A stretch of 64,000 bases of DNA, taken from Sporosarcina obsidiansis. Its GTDB lineage: Bacteria > Bacillota > Bacilli > Bacillales_A > Planococcaceae. The DNA is taken from NCBI RefSeq assembly GCF_009651005.1, contig NZ_WHVW01000006.1:1-64000 (forward strand), read 5' to 3'. Of the stretch, positions 42,092 through 50,843 are shown in pieces (position 1 is the stretch's first letter; the number at the start of each line of letters is the position of its first letter). Made by a program: the position numbers and the translations under genes. The notes below the pieces were generated by a model. It saw only the letters and a program-made list of their open reading frames with translations, made no database searches and was not told the origin of the DNA.

Positions 42092-42961
42092 TCAATTCTC
42101 AAATAAATTCTTTATAAACTGCAATGAATCCTTCAATTCTGCATCCAACTGCTGCTCTGTTGCACTATTAGAGAGATCTCGCCAAATCTTTATATCTTCT
42201 CCTACTTGTCCGCCCATTTTTACAAATGGCTCCATGACTACATACTTGCTGTAATTTATCTCATTTAGTGCTAGACCGATTTCTTCCCACGGTAATGATC
42301 CTTTTCCGGGAACTTTCCGATTGGCTTCGCCGATATGCAGATGTCCTAAATGGCTCCCTGTATAGCGGATAGCGTCTGCGATGTTATCTTCTTCGATGTT
42401 CATATGGAATGTATCCAGCATCACTTTCACATTTTCACGATTAATCTCATTTACGTAGTCTACAGCTTCTTTTGCATCGTTTAATAAAATTTGTTCAAAT
42501 CTGTTGAGTGTTTCAATTAATAAGGTTATATTATATTTTTGAGCATAATCAGCAAGAATTTGGATGCTGTCAATACTATGTCTTCGCATTGATTCTTTGT
42601 TCATCTTAGTATTGTAGTCTACAGGCCAATAAGAATAAACTGTTCCGCCAATGCGGTCGATTCCAGCTTTATGCATACAATCTAGAACATGTTTCATGAA
42701 GTCTATTCCTTTTTGTCTTGTGGTACTAACATCTGAAGAAACATCATATTCCTTTGGTAACCCTATACCTGCTGTCAGAATAATGTTGTGCTTGACCGAT
42801 AATTCATGTAAGCGTTTTAATTCTTCGTCGGTTAAGTTTATTAAACCGAGAGCTGCAACTTCTAATATGTCAAAACCTAGCTCGCTAGCCTTCTGGATGT
42901 ACTTTGAAAAATCAGTCTCCCAAGATTGTTCCCAGTAAGCAAAATAAACACCGTATTTCAT
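42092..42961 (-). CDS. ketose 3-epimerase-like sugar isomerase/epimerase
   Basis: A 289-residue TIM-barrel protein of the xylose-isomerase-like family, close to D-psicose(allulose)/D-tagatose 3-epimerases. Metal and catalytic residues are recognisable: Glu in IETLNRFE (~150), Asp in MLDTFHMN (~183), His in HLHIGEANR (~209) and Glu in VVMEPFVK (~244). It would interconvert ketohexoses at C3. It is the only minus-strand gene of the sugar cluster and is divergent from the GntR regulator with a palindrome between. Confidence 0.87.
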   Translation of the reverse strand: MKYGVYFAYWEQSWETDFSKYIQKASELGFDILEVAALGLINLTDEELKRLHELSVKHNIILTAGIGLPKEYDVSSDVSTTRQKGIDFMKHVLDCMHKAGIDRIGGTVYSYWPVDYNTKMNKESMRRHSIDSIQILADYAQKYNITLLIETLNRFEQILLNDAKEAVDYVNEINRENVKVMLDTFHMNIEEDNIADAIRYTGSHLGHLHIGEANRKVPGKGSLPWEEIGLALNEINYSKYVVMEPFVKMGGQVGEDIKIWRDLSNSATEQQLDAELKDSLQFIKNLFEN

Positions 42962-42997
42962 TTGATTACCTCCATAAATAAATTTTTAAGTACCTAT

Positions 42998-43045
42998 GTT
43001 ATGATATTGCGATATTATAACTTAATGTTTATAATAATTGTAAAA
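42998..43045. promoter_or_regulatory. candidate operator between epimerase and gntR
   Basis: A 24-bp near-palindrome at 42998-43021 (GTTATGATATTG/CGATATTATAAC, 10 of 12 positions complementary) followed by TTATAATAATTGTAAAAG at 43027-43045. The ATTGTAA half site is shared with the sites at 50791 and 57346, so it is a candidate for autoregulation by the GntR protein. Confidence 0.5.
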
Positions 43046-43101
43046 GTTATTTTAATCAAGCAGAAGAATGATTAATTCTAAAGGTGAGGTGTAGCTGCAA
43101 G

Positions 43102-43839
43102 ATGATAAAGCTCGATAAATCGGTTCCAATTCCACTTTACTTTCAATTGAAGGAATTGGTATTAAAGCAAATTAAAGATGGCACATACGAAGTAGGTGAC
43201 GCCATACCTACTGAAAAAGAATTAAGTGAAATATATGATATTAGTAGAACTACTGTTAGACAGGCTATTACAGAGTTAGTGCAAGAAGGTTGGCTGTACC
43301 GAGTGAAAAGTAAAGGTACATTTGTTAAAACACCTAAAATCTCTCAAAGCTTTATCCAAGCTTTAGGATCTTTCAATGATCAAATCATTGATTTGGGAAT
43401 GACACCAAGTACTGAAGTATTAGATTTTGAAGTGATTGAAGTTCCTGAGCACATAGCTCCACAGCTCAATCTGAAAGTTGGAGAAAAAGTAATATACATT
43501 CACCGAAGGAGGTTTGCTGATAATGAACCTATTGTAATGGTTAAAACGTATTTGCCTTATGAAAAGTGCAAATTTGTGTTGGATAGGGACTTTGTAAAAG
43601 ACTCCCTTTATCCTGTGCTCAGCACGACGAAAGAAACCCAGATATGTAAGATCAGACGTTTAATTGAAGCTGTACAAGCTACAAAGTATGACATTGGAAA
43701 TTTGGACCTAACGAAGGAAAAGGTGATTCTGCAGTTCATCTCGGTTGGTTATAACTCGCAGGAAGAGCCAATTGAATACTCTTTGGCAAGGTATCGTGGG
43801 GATAAAAACAGATTTGAGATTGTTATCACAGCTACATAA
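43102..43839 (+). CDS. GntR/HutC family transcriptional regulator
   Basis: A 245-residue regulator. The N-terminal GntR winged helix (~1-70) has PLYFQLKELVLKQI, GDAIPTEKELSEIYDISRTTVRQAI and the YRVKSKGTFV wing (motifs at ~10, ~28 and ~60). The C-terminal UTRA domain (~90-240), with KVIYIHRRRFADNEPI, binds a small effector, usually a sugar phosphate. ATG 43102 is preferred to GTG 43084, which overlaps the AAAGGTGAGG. It is divergent from the epimerase and directly upstream of the kinase operon, so it probably regulates the whole cluster. Confidence 0.9.
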   Translation: MIKLDKSVPIPLYFQLKELVLKQIKDGTYEVGDAIPTEKELSEIYDISRTTVRQAITELVQEGWLYRVKSKGTFVKTPKISQSFIQALGSFNDQIIDLGMTPSTEVLDFEVIEVPEHIAPQLNLKVGEKVIYIHRRRFADNEPIVMVKTYLPYEKCKFVLDRDFVKDSLYPVLSTTKETQICKIRRLIEAVQATKYDIGNLDLTKEKVILQFISVGYNSQEEPIEYSLARYRGDKNRFEIVITAT

Positions 43840-43867
43840 TTTAAATTTGAAATGGGGGTAGAAAGAA

Positions 43868-45397
43868 GTGGCAGAATATATTTTAGCTCATGATCTTGGA
43901 ACATCTGGCAATAAAGCGACATTGTTTTCCGTTTCAGGTGAAATGGCTGGAAGTAGTATATCAGCATATGAAACACATTACTTTAATGAGAAATGGGCAG
44001 AACAGAACCCTAAAGATTGGTGGAATGCCGTATGTATTTCAACCAAACAATTAATTGATCAACTGAATATTTCTCCTAGCGACATCAAAGTGGTTAGCTT
44101 TAGCGGACAGATGATGGGATGTTTGTGCGTGGATGAAAATGGTGTACCTCTACGGGACTCTATTATCTGGGCAGACCAGCGAGCACAAAAACAAGTGAAA
44201 GACTTGGAAAAACATATATCGCAAGAAGAATTTTATAAAATTGTCGGTCATAGAAATACGGCTTCCTACGGCATTCAAAAGCTTATGTGGCTTCGTGACA
44301 ATGAACCTGATGTTTATGCAAAGACGTATAAAACGCTAAATGCGAAGGACTATATTGTTTTTAAATTAACAGGCTCCTTCTATACAGACTACTCTGACGG
44401 AAATAGTATGGGATGTTTTGATTTAGAGAAATTGGAATGGTCAGAGCGTATATTAGACATCAGCGGTATAGACCATAATAAATTACCGGAGTTAAAACCT
44501 TCAACTTTTGTGGCGGGCGGTGTAACGGAGGAAGCAGCAAAAGCAACTGGACTTGCTGCGGGAACAGCTATAGTCATCGGTGCAGGGGACGGTGTTACAG
44601 CAAGTATAGGTGCTGGTTCAGTGAGTGAAGGAAAAACGTATTGTTCACTTGGTACGTCCGCATGGATTACGACTACGTCGAAAAAGCCGATTTTTGATCC
44701 GGAAATGCGAACGGTTACATGGGCACATGCGATTCCTGGACTTTATGCTCCCAATGGCACAATGCAGTATGCTGGAGGGGCATTTAATTGGATGAAAGAG
44801 ACGATTTGTGTTTCAGAGAAGAATGAAGCTAAAAATACAGGGGGATCTATATACGAATATATTAATAAACAAATAGAAGAGACGCCTGCTGGCTCTAATG
44901 GATTGCTATTTTTACCCTACTTACTTGGAGAACGGGCTCCTAGATGGGATTCTGTTTCAAAAGGTTCCTATATTGGTATCACATCAGAAACAACAAGAGG
45001 TGATATGCTGAGAAGCGTTCTTGAAGGAGTTACATATAACTTGGCAATTATTTTGGATATCTTAAAGAGTCATATATCGATAGAAGAAATGACTGTTATC
45101 GGAGGTGGTGCTAAGAGTGAAGTCTGGCGGCAAATTATGGCGGATGCTTTCAACGTTAAAATGAACGTTCCGAGTTTATTAGATGAAGCTGGCTCAATGG
45201 GTGCTGCCATAATCGGTGGCGTAGGCATAGGATTATATGAAAATTTTGATATAGTAGATCAATTCATTACGATTAGTGATTCTCAGCAGAGCAACAAGCA
45301 GAACTACCAGATATATGATCAGGCTAAAAAGCAATTCGACGAATTCTATTTTGCACTCAGAAGAGTTTTTGAACAACAATTGAAAGGGGTAGATTGA
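43868..45397 (+). CDS. FGGY-family carbohydrate kinase (xylulokinase-like) 1
   Basis: A 509-residue sugar kinase. The N-terminal ATPase motif AHDLGTSGNKATLFS (~5-19), the WAEQNPKDWW segment, SFSGQMMGCLC, DSIIWADQRA and the C-terminal VIGGGAKSEVWRQIMAD are typical of FGGY kinases. GTG start with GGGGG upstream. It would phosphorylate a ketose or polyol after uptake; the exact sugar is not predictable. The stop overlaps the region of the aldolase start. Confidence 0.9.
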   Translation: MAEYILAHDLGTSGNKATLFSVSGEMAGSSISAYETHYFNEKWAEQNPKDWWNAVCISTKQLIDQLNISPSDIKVVSFSGQMMGCLCVDENGVPLRDSIIWADQRAQKQVKDLEKHISQEEFYKIVGHRNTASYGIQKLMWLRDNEPDVYAKTYKTLNAKDYIVFKLTGSFYTDYSDGNSMGCFDLEKLEWSERILDISGIDHNKLPELKPSTFVAGGVTEEAAKATGLAAGTAIVIGAGDGVTASIGAGSVSEGKTYCSLGTSAWITTTSKKPIFDPEMRTVTWAHAIPGLYAPNGTMQYAGGAFNWMKETICVSEKNEAKNTGGSIYEYINKQIEETPAGSNGLLFLPYLLGERAPRWDSVSKGSYIGITSETTRGDMLRSVLEGVTYNLAIILDILKSHISIEEMTVIGGGAKSEVWRQIMADAFNVKMNVPSLLDEAGSMGAAIIGGVGIGLYENFDIVDQFITISDSQQSNKQNYQIYDQAKKQFDEFYFALRRVFEQQLKGVD

Positions 45398-45399
45398 TC

Positions 45400-46263
45400 A
45401 TGCCATTGGTTACAGGAGATTTCATTTTACAGCATGCTAGGAAAAATAATTATGCGGTTTGTGCTTTTAACGTAGAGAATATGGAGATGGTACAAGCAGT
45501 TGTTAGTGCGGCTGAGGAGACGGGTTCCCCAGTAATCATACAAACTTCAGCAAATACTGTGAAATATGCTCATATGGATTATTATTATGCAATGGTTCAA
45601 GCGGCACTCAAACATGCTGACGTACCAGTTGCTTTGCATTTGGATCATGGAGATAGCAGAGACTTAGCAATACAAGCTATTCGCTCTGGTTATACATCTG
45701 TAATGATTGATGCATCTAAGCAATCGTTTGAAGATAATATGAAAGAAACAAAAAATGTTGTAGATGTTTGTAAGCCGATTGGAGTGTCTATAGAGGCAGA
45801 ACTGGGTAATGTCGGTGGTAAAGTAGGAGATCAAGAATATGGTGCTGCAGGTTATACAAAACCGAATGAAGCAAAAGAATTTGTCGAAAAGACAGGCACT
45901 ACTTCACTGGCTGTGGCGATAGGAACAGTTCATGGTGTGTATGCAGGCGAGCCGAATTTAGACTTGGAATTACTTGCTGAACTCCGAAATACTGTAGACG
46001 TGCCGCTTGTATTGCATGGTGCCTCAGGTCTTTCAGAACACGATATAAAACAATGTGTTGAACATGGAATCAGCAAAATTAATTATGCTACTGAATTGCG
46101 AATTGCCTTTACAGAGGCAGTGAAAGAATATTTCACAATAGAAAAAGATTTTGTTGACCCGAAGAAATTTACAGGACATGCACGATCTATTGTTAAGCAA
46201 GTCGCGATTGAGAAGATGGAGATGTGTGGAAGTATTAACAGAGCAAGTACTATGAATATTTAA
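45400..46263 (+). CDS. class II ketose-bisphosphate aldolase (tagatose/fructose type)
   Basis: A 287-residue class II aldolase. Zinc ligands are in HLDHGDS (His ~81, with the catalytic Asp ~80), GTVHGVY (His ~178) and LHGASGLS (His ~206), and the phosphate-binding GASG and NYATELR segments are present. It would cleave a ketose-1,6-bisphosphate, or ketose-1-phosphate, into two trioses. ATG 45400 follows GAAAGGGG; TTG 45394 overlaps the previous stop and is possible. It supports a route with a PfkB kinase (48960) making the bisphosphate. Confidence 0.9.
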   Translation: MPLVTGDFILQHARKNNYAVCAFNVENMEMVQAVVSAAEETGSPVIIQTSANTVKYAHMDYYYAMVQAALKHADVPVALHLDHGDSRDLAIQAIRSGYTSVMIDASKQSFEDNMKETKNVVDVCKPIGVSIEAELGNVGGKVGDQEYGAAGYTKPNEAKEFVEKTGTTSLAVAIGTVHGVYAGEPNLDLELLAELRNTVDVPLVLHGASGLSEHDIKQCVEHGISKINYATELRIAFTEAVKEYFTIEKDFVDPKKFTGHARSIVKQVAIEKMEMCGSINRASTMNI

Positions 46264-46273
46264 GAGGTATCCT

Positions 46274-47758
46274 ATGAAAAAATTACTATTAGGAATAGAT
46301 GTAGGCACTTCATCATGTAAGGTGGCGTTGTTTACGCTGGATGGTGAAGTTGTATCTCAGAGTTCAGAACATTATCCTACCTATTATCCTGCTCCTGGCT
46401 GGGTGGAACAAAACCCTGAGGAATGGTGGGCACAGGTTTGTCAATCTATTTTAAATTGTTTAGAAGATGAACAGGTTGATAAGGAACAAGTCGCAGGTAT
46501 TGGAATTGCGGGGCAAGGGTGGTCGGCAATACCTATAGATCGGGATGGTAATTGTCTTCATAACACGCCAATCTGGCTTGACACACGAGCGACTGAGTTG
46601 AGTGAAACTGTCTCTAAAGCAATCGGTGAAAAGAATATTTTTGATTTGTCGGGTAACTCTTTCTCACCTTCCTATACCACACCTAAACTGATGTGGTTTA
46701 AAGAACATATGCCTGAGTTGTTTGAAAAAACGTATAAATTTTTACAGTGCTCCAGTTATATTGGATTGAAACTGACGGACACAATCTACTCGGATCGCAG
46801 TCAGAGCTATGGACTACATTTCTATAATCCCTATACTTTTCAATATGATGAAGAAATGGCAGAGAAACTTAGCATTCCTTTGGATAAAATTCCGCCTAAC
46901 TTTCAAAGCCACGAAGTGATTGGGCATGTTACGAAAGAGGCAGCAGCGGTAACAGGTTTAAAAGAAGGAACTCCTGTGGTTGCAGGTGGGCTTGATGCAG
47001 CTTGTGGTACGCTCGGCGCCGGTGTGATTAATAACTATGAAACCCAACTCCAAGGTGGTCAGGCAGGTGGGGTGAGTATTTGTTTAGAAAAGCCAGTTGC
47101 ACATCCGAAATTAATTTTTTCACCGCATGTCGTGCCAGGCAGATGGTTATTGCAAGGCGGTACTGTCGGTGGAAGCGGAGCCTTAAGATGGTTTAAACAA
47201 GAGTTCGGGAGTGACCAAAGTTTTGATGAATTGACCCAACTGGCAAGTCAAGTTCCAGAAGGATCAGAAGGCGTCGTGTTTCTTCCGTATTTGGCGGGAG
47301 AAAGAAGCCCGATTTGGAATACGAATGCTAAAGGACTTTTCTATGGATTAAGTTTTAAGGACACAAAGAAACATATGATTCGAGCTGTTTTAGAAGGCGT
47401 CGTGTTTTCTGTTTATCATAATCTACTGGCGGCGAAAGAAGCGGGTGTAGATATAGCAGAATTAGACATACATGCGATGGGTGGAGCTGCAAATAGCGAG
47501 TTGTGGATTCAAATGTATTCGGATGTAACGGGCTGTCAAATTAAAGTGCCGAGCTCAGACACAGCTACAACATTAGGTGCTGCATTATTGGCGGGTGTAG
47601 GAATAGGTGCTTATCAAGACTTTGAGCAAGCTGTTAACCAGACGGTGAATATTCAGCGTACGCATGTTCCAAACTTCGAAAGTAAGAAAAAATATGAAAC
47701 GTCTTTGCAAACCTATTTAAAACTATCCGAGTTGATGAATAAGGAAATGTTCGTTTGA
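46274..47758 (+). CDS. FGGY-family carbohydrate kinase (xylulokinase-like) 2
   Basis: A 494-residue kinase only distantly related to the first. LLGIDVGTSSCKVALF (~4-19), GWVEQNPEEWW, GIAGQGWSAIP, TPIWLDTRA, the YTTPKLMWFKEH segment and HAMGGAANSELWIQMYSD are FGGY/xylulokinase features. Having two paralogous FGGY kinases in one cluster implies two phosphorylatable intermediates, or one sugar and one polyol. It lies 10 bp after the aldolase. Confidence 0.9.
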   Translation: MKKLLLGIDVGTSSCKVALFTLDGEVVSQSSEHYPTYYPAPGWVEQNPEEWWAQVCQSILNCLEDEQVDKEQVAGIGIAGQGWSAIPIDRDGNCLHNTPIWLDTRATELSETVSKAIGEKNIFDLSGNSFSPSYTTPKLMWFKEHMPELFEKTYKFLQCSSYIGLKLTDTIYSDRSQSYGLHFYNPYTFQYDEEMAEKLSIPLDKIPPNFQSHEVIGHVTKEAAAVTGLKEGTPVVAGGLDAACGTLGAGVINNYETQLQGGQAGGVSICLEKPVAHPKLIFSPHVVPGRWLLQGGTVGGSGALRWFKQEFGSDQSFDELTQLASQVPEGSEGVVFLPYLAGERSPIWNTNAKGLFYGLSFKDTKKHMIRAVLEGVVFSVYHNLLAAKEAGVDIAELDIHAMGGAANSELWIQMYSDVTGCQIKVPSSDTATTLGAALLAGVGIGAYQDFEQAVNQTVNIQRTHVPNFESKKKYETSLQTYLKLSELMNKEMFV

Positions 47759-47909
47759 TTCGTGTGTTGGCACATCAATCTGGCTGTTAGACGATCCAAT
47801 TATTCATAGGGGTTTCTTTTTGCAATGCAAGTGATGTGTCAACGTCAACATGAAGTTAGCAGTTTGTAGATCAGCATGAGAGATGTAATCATAAGAGGGA
47901 GGTTTTTTC

Positions 47910-48947
47910 ATGAAAGCAGGTGTTCTGCATGCTAGAGAAAACTTGGTATATGAAGAAGTTGAGTTGCCTGCACCGGGACCGAAAGATGTCTTGGTGAAAG
48001 TGAAATATACAGGTATTTGTGGTTCGGATATCCCGCGCGTAAATGGGAATGCTGCGCATAATTATCCCATTATATTGGGTCATGAGTTCTCTGGTGAAGT
48101 AGTAGAAATCGGAGAAAAGGTAGAGAGTCTACAAGTAGGAGATCGAGTCGCAGGTGCTCCTTTAATACCTTGTATGGAATGTGAGCAATGTAAAAACGGG
48201 GATTATGCTTTATGTGAAACATATAGTTTTATTGGTTCAAGACGCTCTGGTAGTTTCGCGGAATATATTGTAATTCCTGAAGAGAACGGCATTCGTTTCG
48301 ATTCTTCAATATCTTATAAAAAAGGTGCTTTCTTTGAGCCGATTACCGTTGCCCTTCATGGTATTAATCGTTTGGATTTCCAAGCAGGCAGCTCGGTTGC
48401 TATTTTAGGAGCAGGAAATATCGGATTCTTTGCTTTGCAATGGTTGAAGATTTTAGGAGCTAGACATATTACCGTGTTCGATATCAGTGAGGAACGATTG
48501 GAACTGGCCAAGCGTTTTGGTGCGGATGAATGTATAAATTCATCTCAAGAAAACTTTTTGGATTTATTAACAGAAAAACATTTTGACTATGTCTATGAAA
48601 CAGCAGGCAATACAGTGACGATTAAACTGACATTCGAATTAGTTAAGAAAAAGGGCAAGGTCTGCTTAATCGGAACTCCGACTCGGGAACTGACATTCAG
48701 TATAGATGAATGGGAAAATATTAATCGAAAAGAATTCAGTTTAACCGGTTCATGGATGTCTTACAGCGAAGATTTTCCAGGAGAGGAATGGAAGAAAGCC
48801 TCTCAATATATTGAATCCGGGGATATTCAGATTGATGACTCTTTAGTATATAAAATTGTACCGTTAAGTGAAATAGCAGAGGCATTTAAAATGTATAAAA
48901 CCCCTGGAACGGTTAAAGGAAAAATACTAATTGATAGTGAGAAATAA
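47910..48947 (+). CDS. zinc-dependent medium-chain dehydrogenase, galactitol-1-phosphate dehydrogenase-like
   Basis: A 345-residue MDR enzyme. The catalytic-zinc Cys is in YTGICGSDIPRV (~37) with GHEFSGEV; the structural zinc uses CMECEQCKNGDYALC (~88-102); the Rossmann loop is ILGAGNIGFFALQ (~167-179). The Cys-Gly-Ser-Asp-Ile-Pro pattern is characteristic of GatD-type galactitol-1-phosphate 5-dehydrogenases, but related sorbitol-type enzymes share it. GAGGGAGG ribosome site. The 151-bp gap before it has an imperfect long-range inverted repeat (TGTTGGCACATC/GATGTGTCAACG). Confidence 0.88.
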   Translation: MKAGVLHARENLVYEEVELPAPGPKDVLVKVKYTGICGSDIPRVNGNAAHNYPIILGHEFSGEVVEIGEKVESLQVGDRVAGAPLIPCMECEQCKNGDYALCETYSFIGSRRSGSFAEYIVIPEENGIRFDSSISYKKGAFFEPITVALHGINRLDFQAGSSVAILGAGNIGFFALQWLKILGARHITVFDISEERLELAKRFGADECINSSQENFLDLLTEKHFDYVYETAGNTVTIKLTFELVKKKGKVCLIGTPTRELTFSIDEWENINRKEFSLTGSWMSYSEDFPGEEWKKASQYIESGDIQIDDSLVYKIVPLSEIAEAFKMYKTPGTVKGKILIDSEK

Positions 48948-48959
48948 AGGTGAATATAA

Positions 48960-49889
48960 ATGATTTTGACAATCACTTTAAATGTAGCGCTAGATAAATA
49001 TTATAAAGTTCCTTCCTTAGTAAATGGAGAGGTAAACCGAGTGGAGAAGGTCATACCGACTGCAGGAGGTAAAGGCTTAAATGTAGCTCGTGTAGTGAAT
49101 GAACTTGAATCTACTGTGACAGCAACCGGAATCGTAGGAGGTCATACAGGGAACTTAATTTGTGAGATGCTCGACGCAGAAGGTTTAACCTATGATTTTT
49201 TCAAAGTTCCCCTCGAATCAAGAACTTGCATCAATATTGTAGATTCTTCAAGAAATTCAACAGAAATACTTGAAGCGGGAGAAAGAATTGATCCAGATCT
49301 TGTAACGGAATTTCTAAATAAGGTTACTGATTTAATTTGTCTGGCAGATATTGTGACACTTTCAGGCAGTGCGATGAAAGGCATGCCGGAAGACATCTAT
49401 TATCATTTAATTTCTATTGTTAAAGAACAAAATAAACAAGTGATTTTGGATACAAGTGGAAACTTATTTGCGAAGGGAATTTTGGCAGCTCCCACATTAA
49501 TTAAACCTAATCGTCAAGAAATAGAACAGATGATCCAAATTAAAAACGCAAGTATAGAAGAAATTATTTCTTTTTGCGAGGAATATATAACGCTAGGTGT
49601 AAAAAAAGTGGTTGTTTCCTTAGGTGCTGAGGGAGCGTTGCTGATTACTGGGAATGGTGTTTGGAAAGGTGAGCCGCCAAAGATTAACACGGTTAATACA
49701 GTTGGATCGGGTGATTCTATGGTTGGAGCGCTGGCAGTGGGATTATCAAAAGATTACACAGATGAAATTCTACTGCGCTATTCGATTGCTGTCTCTGCTG
49801 CAAATACTTTGACTGAATCAACAGGTCAAATTAATAGGGAAGACGTGTCTAAACTGTACGAGAAAGTTACTATAACAAAACTATCTTAA
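48960..49889 (+). CDS. PfkB-family hexose kinase (1-phosphofructokinase/tagatose-6-phosphate kinase type)
   Basis: A 309-residue ribokinase-fold kinase of the FruK/LacC branch. TITLNVALDKYY (~3-14), TAGGKGLNVARVV (~34-46), the IKPNRQE segment and the C-terminal catalytic-base motif NTVGSGDSMVGA (~246-257) are present. It would add the second phosphate to a ketose phosphate for the class II aldolase upstream. Starts 13 bp after the dehydrogenase. Confidence 0.9.
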   Translation: MILTITLNVALDKYYKVPSLVNGEVNRVEKVIPTAGGKGLNVARVVNELESTVTATGIVGGHTGNLICEMLDAEGLTYDFFKVPLESRTCINIVDSSRNSTEILEAGERIDPDLVTEFLNKVTDLICLADIVTLSGSAMKGMPEDIYYHLISIVKEQNKQVILDTSGNLFAKGILAAPTLIKPNRQEIEQMIQIKNASIEEIISFCEEYITLGVKKVVVSLGAEGALLITGNGVWKGEPPKINTVNTVGSGDSMVGALAVGLSKDYTDEILLRYSIAVSAANTLTESTGQINREDVSKLYEKVTITKLS

Positions 49890-49916
49890 GTGAAAAAATA
49901 GGAGGTACAAATAATC

Positions 49917-50693
49917 ATGGGAATGCTAGAAGAGTTATTTTCTCTCCAAAATAAAACGATCTTAGTTACAGGTGGTGCGAGAGGAATTGGAAAAGCAGTT
50001 GCTCATCGAGTCGCTGCAGTCGGAGCAGATATTGTGATTTTTGATTTGAACGGCAAAGCAGCAGCTGAAACAGCAGATGAGATTGCGAAAGAGCATAATT
50101 GTCGCACCACCTCTTTTGAAGTAGATGTTACGGATTATGAGGCTGTTGGAAAATGTTTGAAACTGGCAGTCGAACATATGGGGAAGATTGATTTATTATT
50201 TAATAATGCAGGTATTGTCATTCAGAAACCCGTTATTGAGACAACGCCTGAAGAATGGAATAAAGTAATCGATGTAAATCTAAATGGAGTATATTATGTG
50301 GCCCAACAATTCGGTAAGTATTTAATTGAAAATAATATAAAAGGCGCTATAGTGAACACTGCATCTATGTCTGGAACTATCGTTAATTATCCGCAACTGC
50401 AAGCATCTTATAATACTTCTAAAGCGGCGGTAGTTCATCTTACGAAATCAATAGCTTATGAATGGGCACCATATGATATTCGGGTGAATTGCATTAGCCC
50501 TGGCTATATCTTTACTGAGTTGACGTCTTTTGTCAGAGAAGACTGGCGTGATCAATGGGCTGAATCAACGCCTATGAAACGTCTTGGAAAACCGGAAGAG
50601 TTAGCAGGAGCGGTAATCTATCTGCTCTCTGATTCAGCATCATTCGTTACAGGCAGTGAGCTAGTGATAGATGGCGGATTTACAATTATATAA
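49917..50693 (+). CDS. short-chain dehydrogenase/reductase
   Basis: A 258-residue classical SDR. The cofactor loop TGGARGIG (~18-25), NNAG (~95-98), the catalytic Ser in NTASMSG (~145-151) and Tyr/Lys in YNTSKA (~162-167) are intact, and VNCISPGYI and GSELVIDGG complete the family pattern. Asp at the end of the second strand (FDLNG) favours NAD over NADP. Enzymes of this branch often oxidise polyols to ketoses (sorbitol/arabinitol dehydrogenases). It closes the first catabolic operon. Confidence 0.9.
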   Translation: MGMLEELFSLQNKTILVTGGARGIGKAVAHRVAAVGADIVIFDLNGKAAAETADEIAKEHNCRTTSFEVDVTDYEAVGKCLKLAVEHMGKIDLLFNNAGIVIQKPVIETTPEEWNKVIDVNLNGVYYVAQQFGKYLIENNIKGAIVNTASMSGTIVNYPQLQASYNTSKAAVVHLTKSIAYEWAPYDIRVNCISPGYIFTELTSFVREDWRDQWAESTPMKRLGKPEELAGAVIYLLSDSASFVTGSELVIDGGFTII

Positions 50694-50741
50694 TTTAGAA
50701 AATAAAATTTAAAATGACAACTGAATTATGAAAATAGTTAT

Positions 50742-50755
50742 TGAAAACGCTGTCA
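50742..50755. promoter_or_regulatory. CcpA catabolite-responsive element (cre)
   Basis: TGAAAACGCTGTCA matches the cre consensus TGWNANCGNTNWCA at every position. It lies ~90 bp upstream of the ABC transporter binding-protein gene, so the importer is expected to be repressed by CcpA when glucose is present. Confidence 0.75.
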
Positions 50756-50790
50756 GGAAGTTGTATAGTTGAATTGTATTACTACATTGT

Positions 50791-50809
50791 ATTGTAATGA
50801 CATTACAAT
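50791..50809. promoter_or_regulatory. perfect 8-3-8 palindrome, candidate GntR operator
   Basis: ATTGTAATGACATTACAAT is a perfect inverted repeat with a 3-base centre, between the cre and the binding-protein gene. HutC-type GntR proteins bind such symmetric AT-rich sites; the cluster regulator at 43102 is the obvious candidate. Confidence 0.65.
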
Positions 50810-50843
50810 TATGTAATCAACACATTTCAAGGGGGAATAGACA

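Noticed and set aside
47759..47909. Regulatory hairpin between kinase 2 and the dehydrogenase
   Set aside because: TGTTGGCACATC and GATGTGTCAACG pair imperfectly with a very long loop; no T run follows and no cre was found, so the case is too weak.
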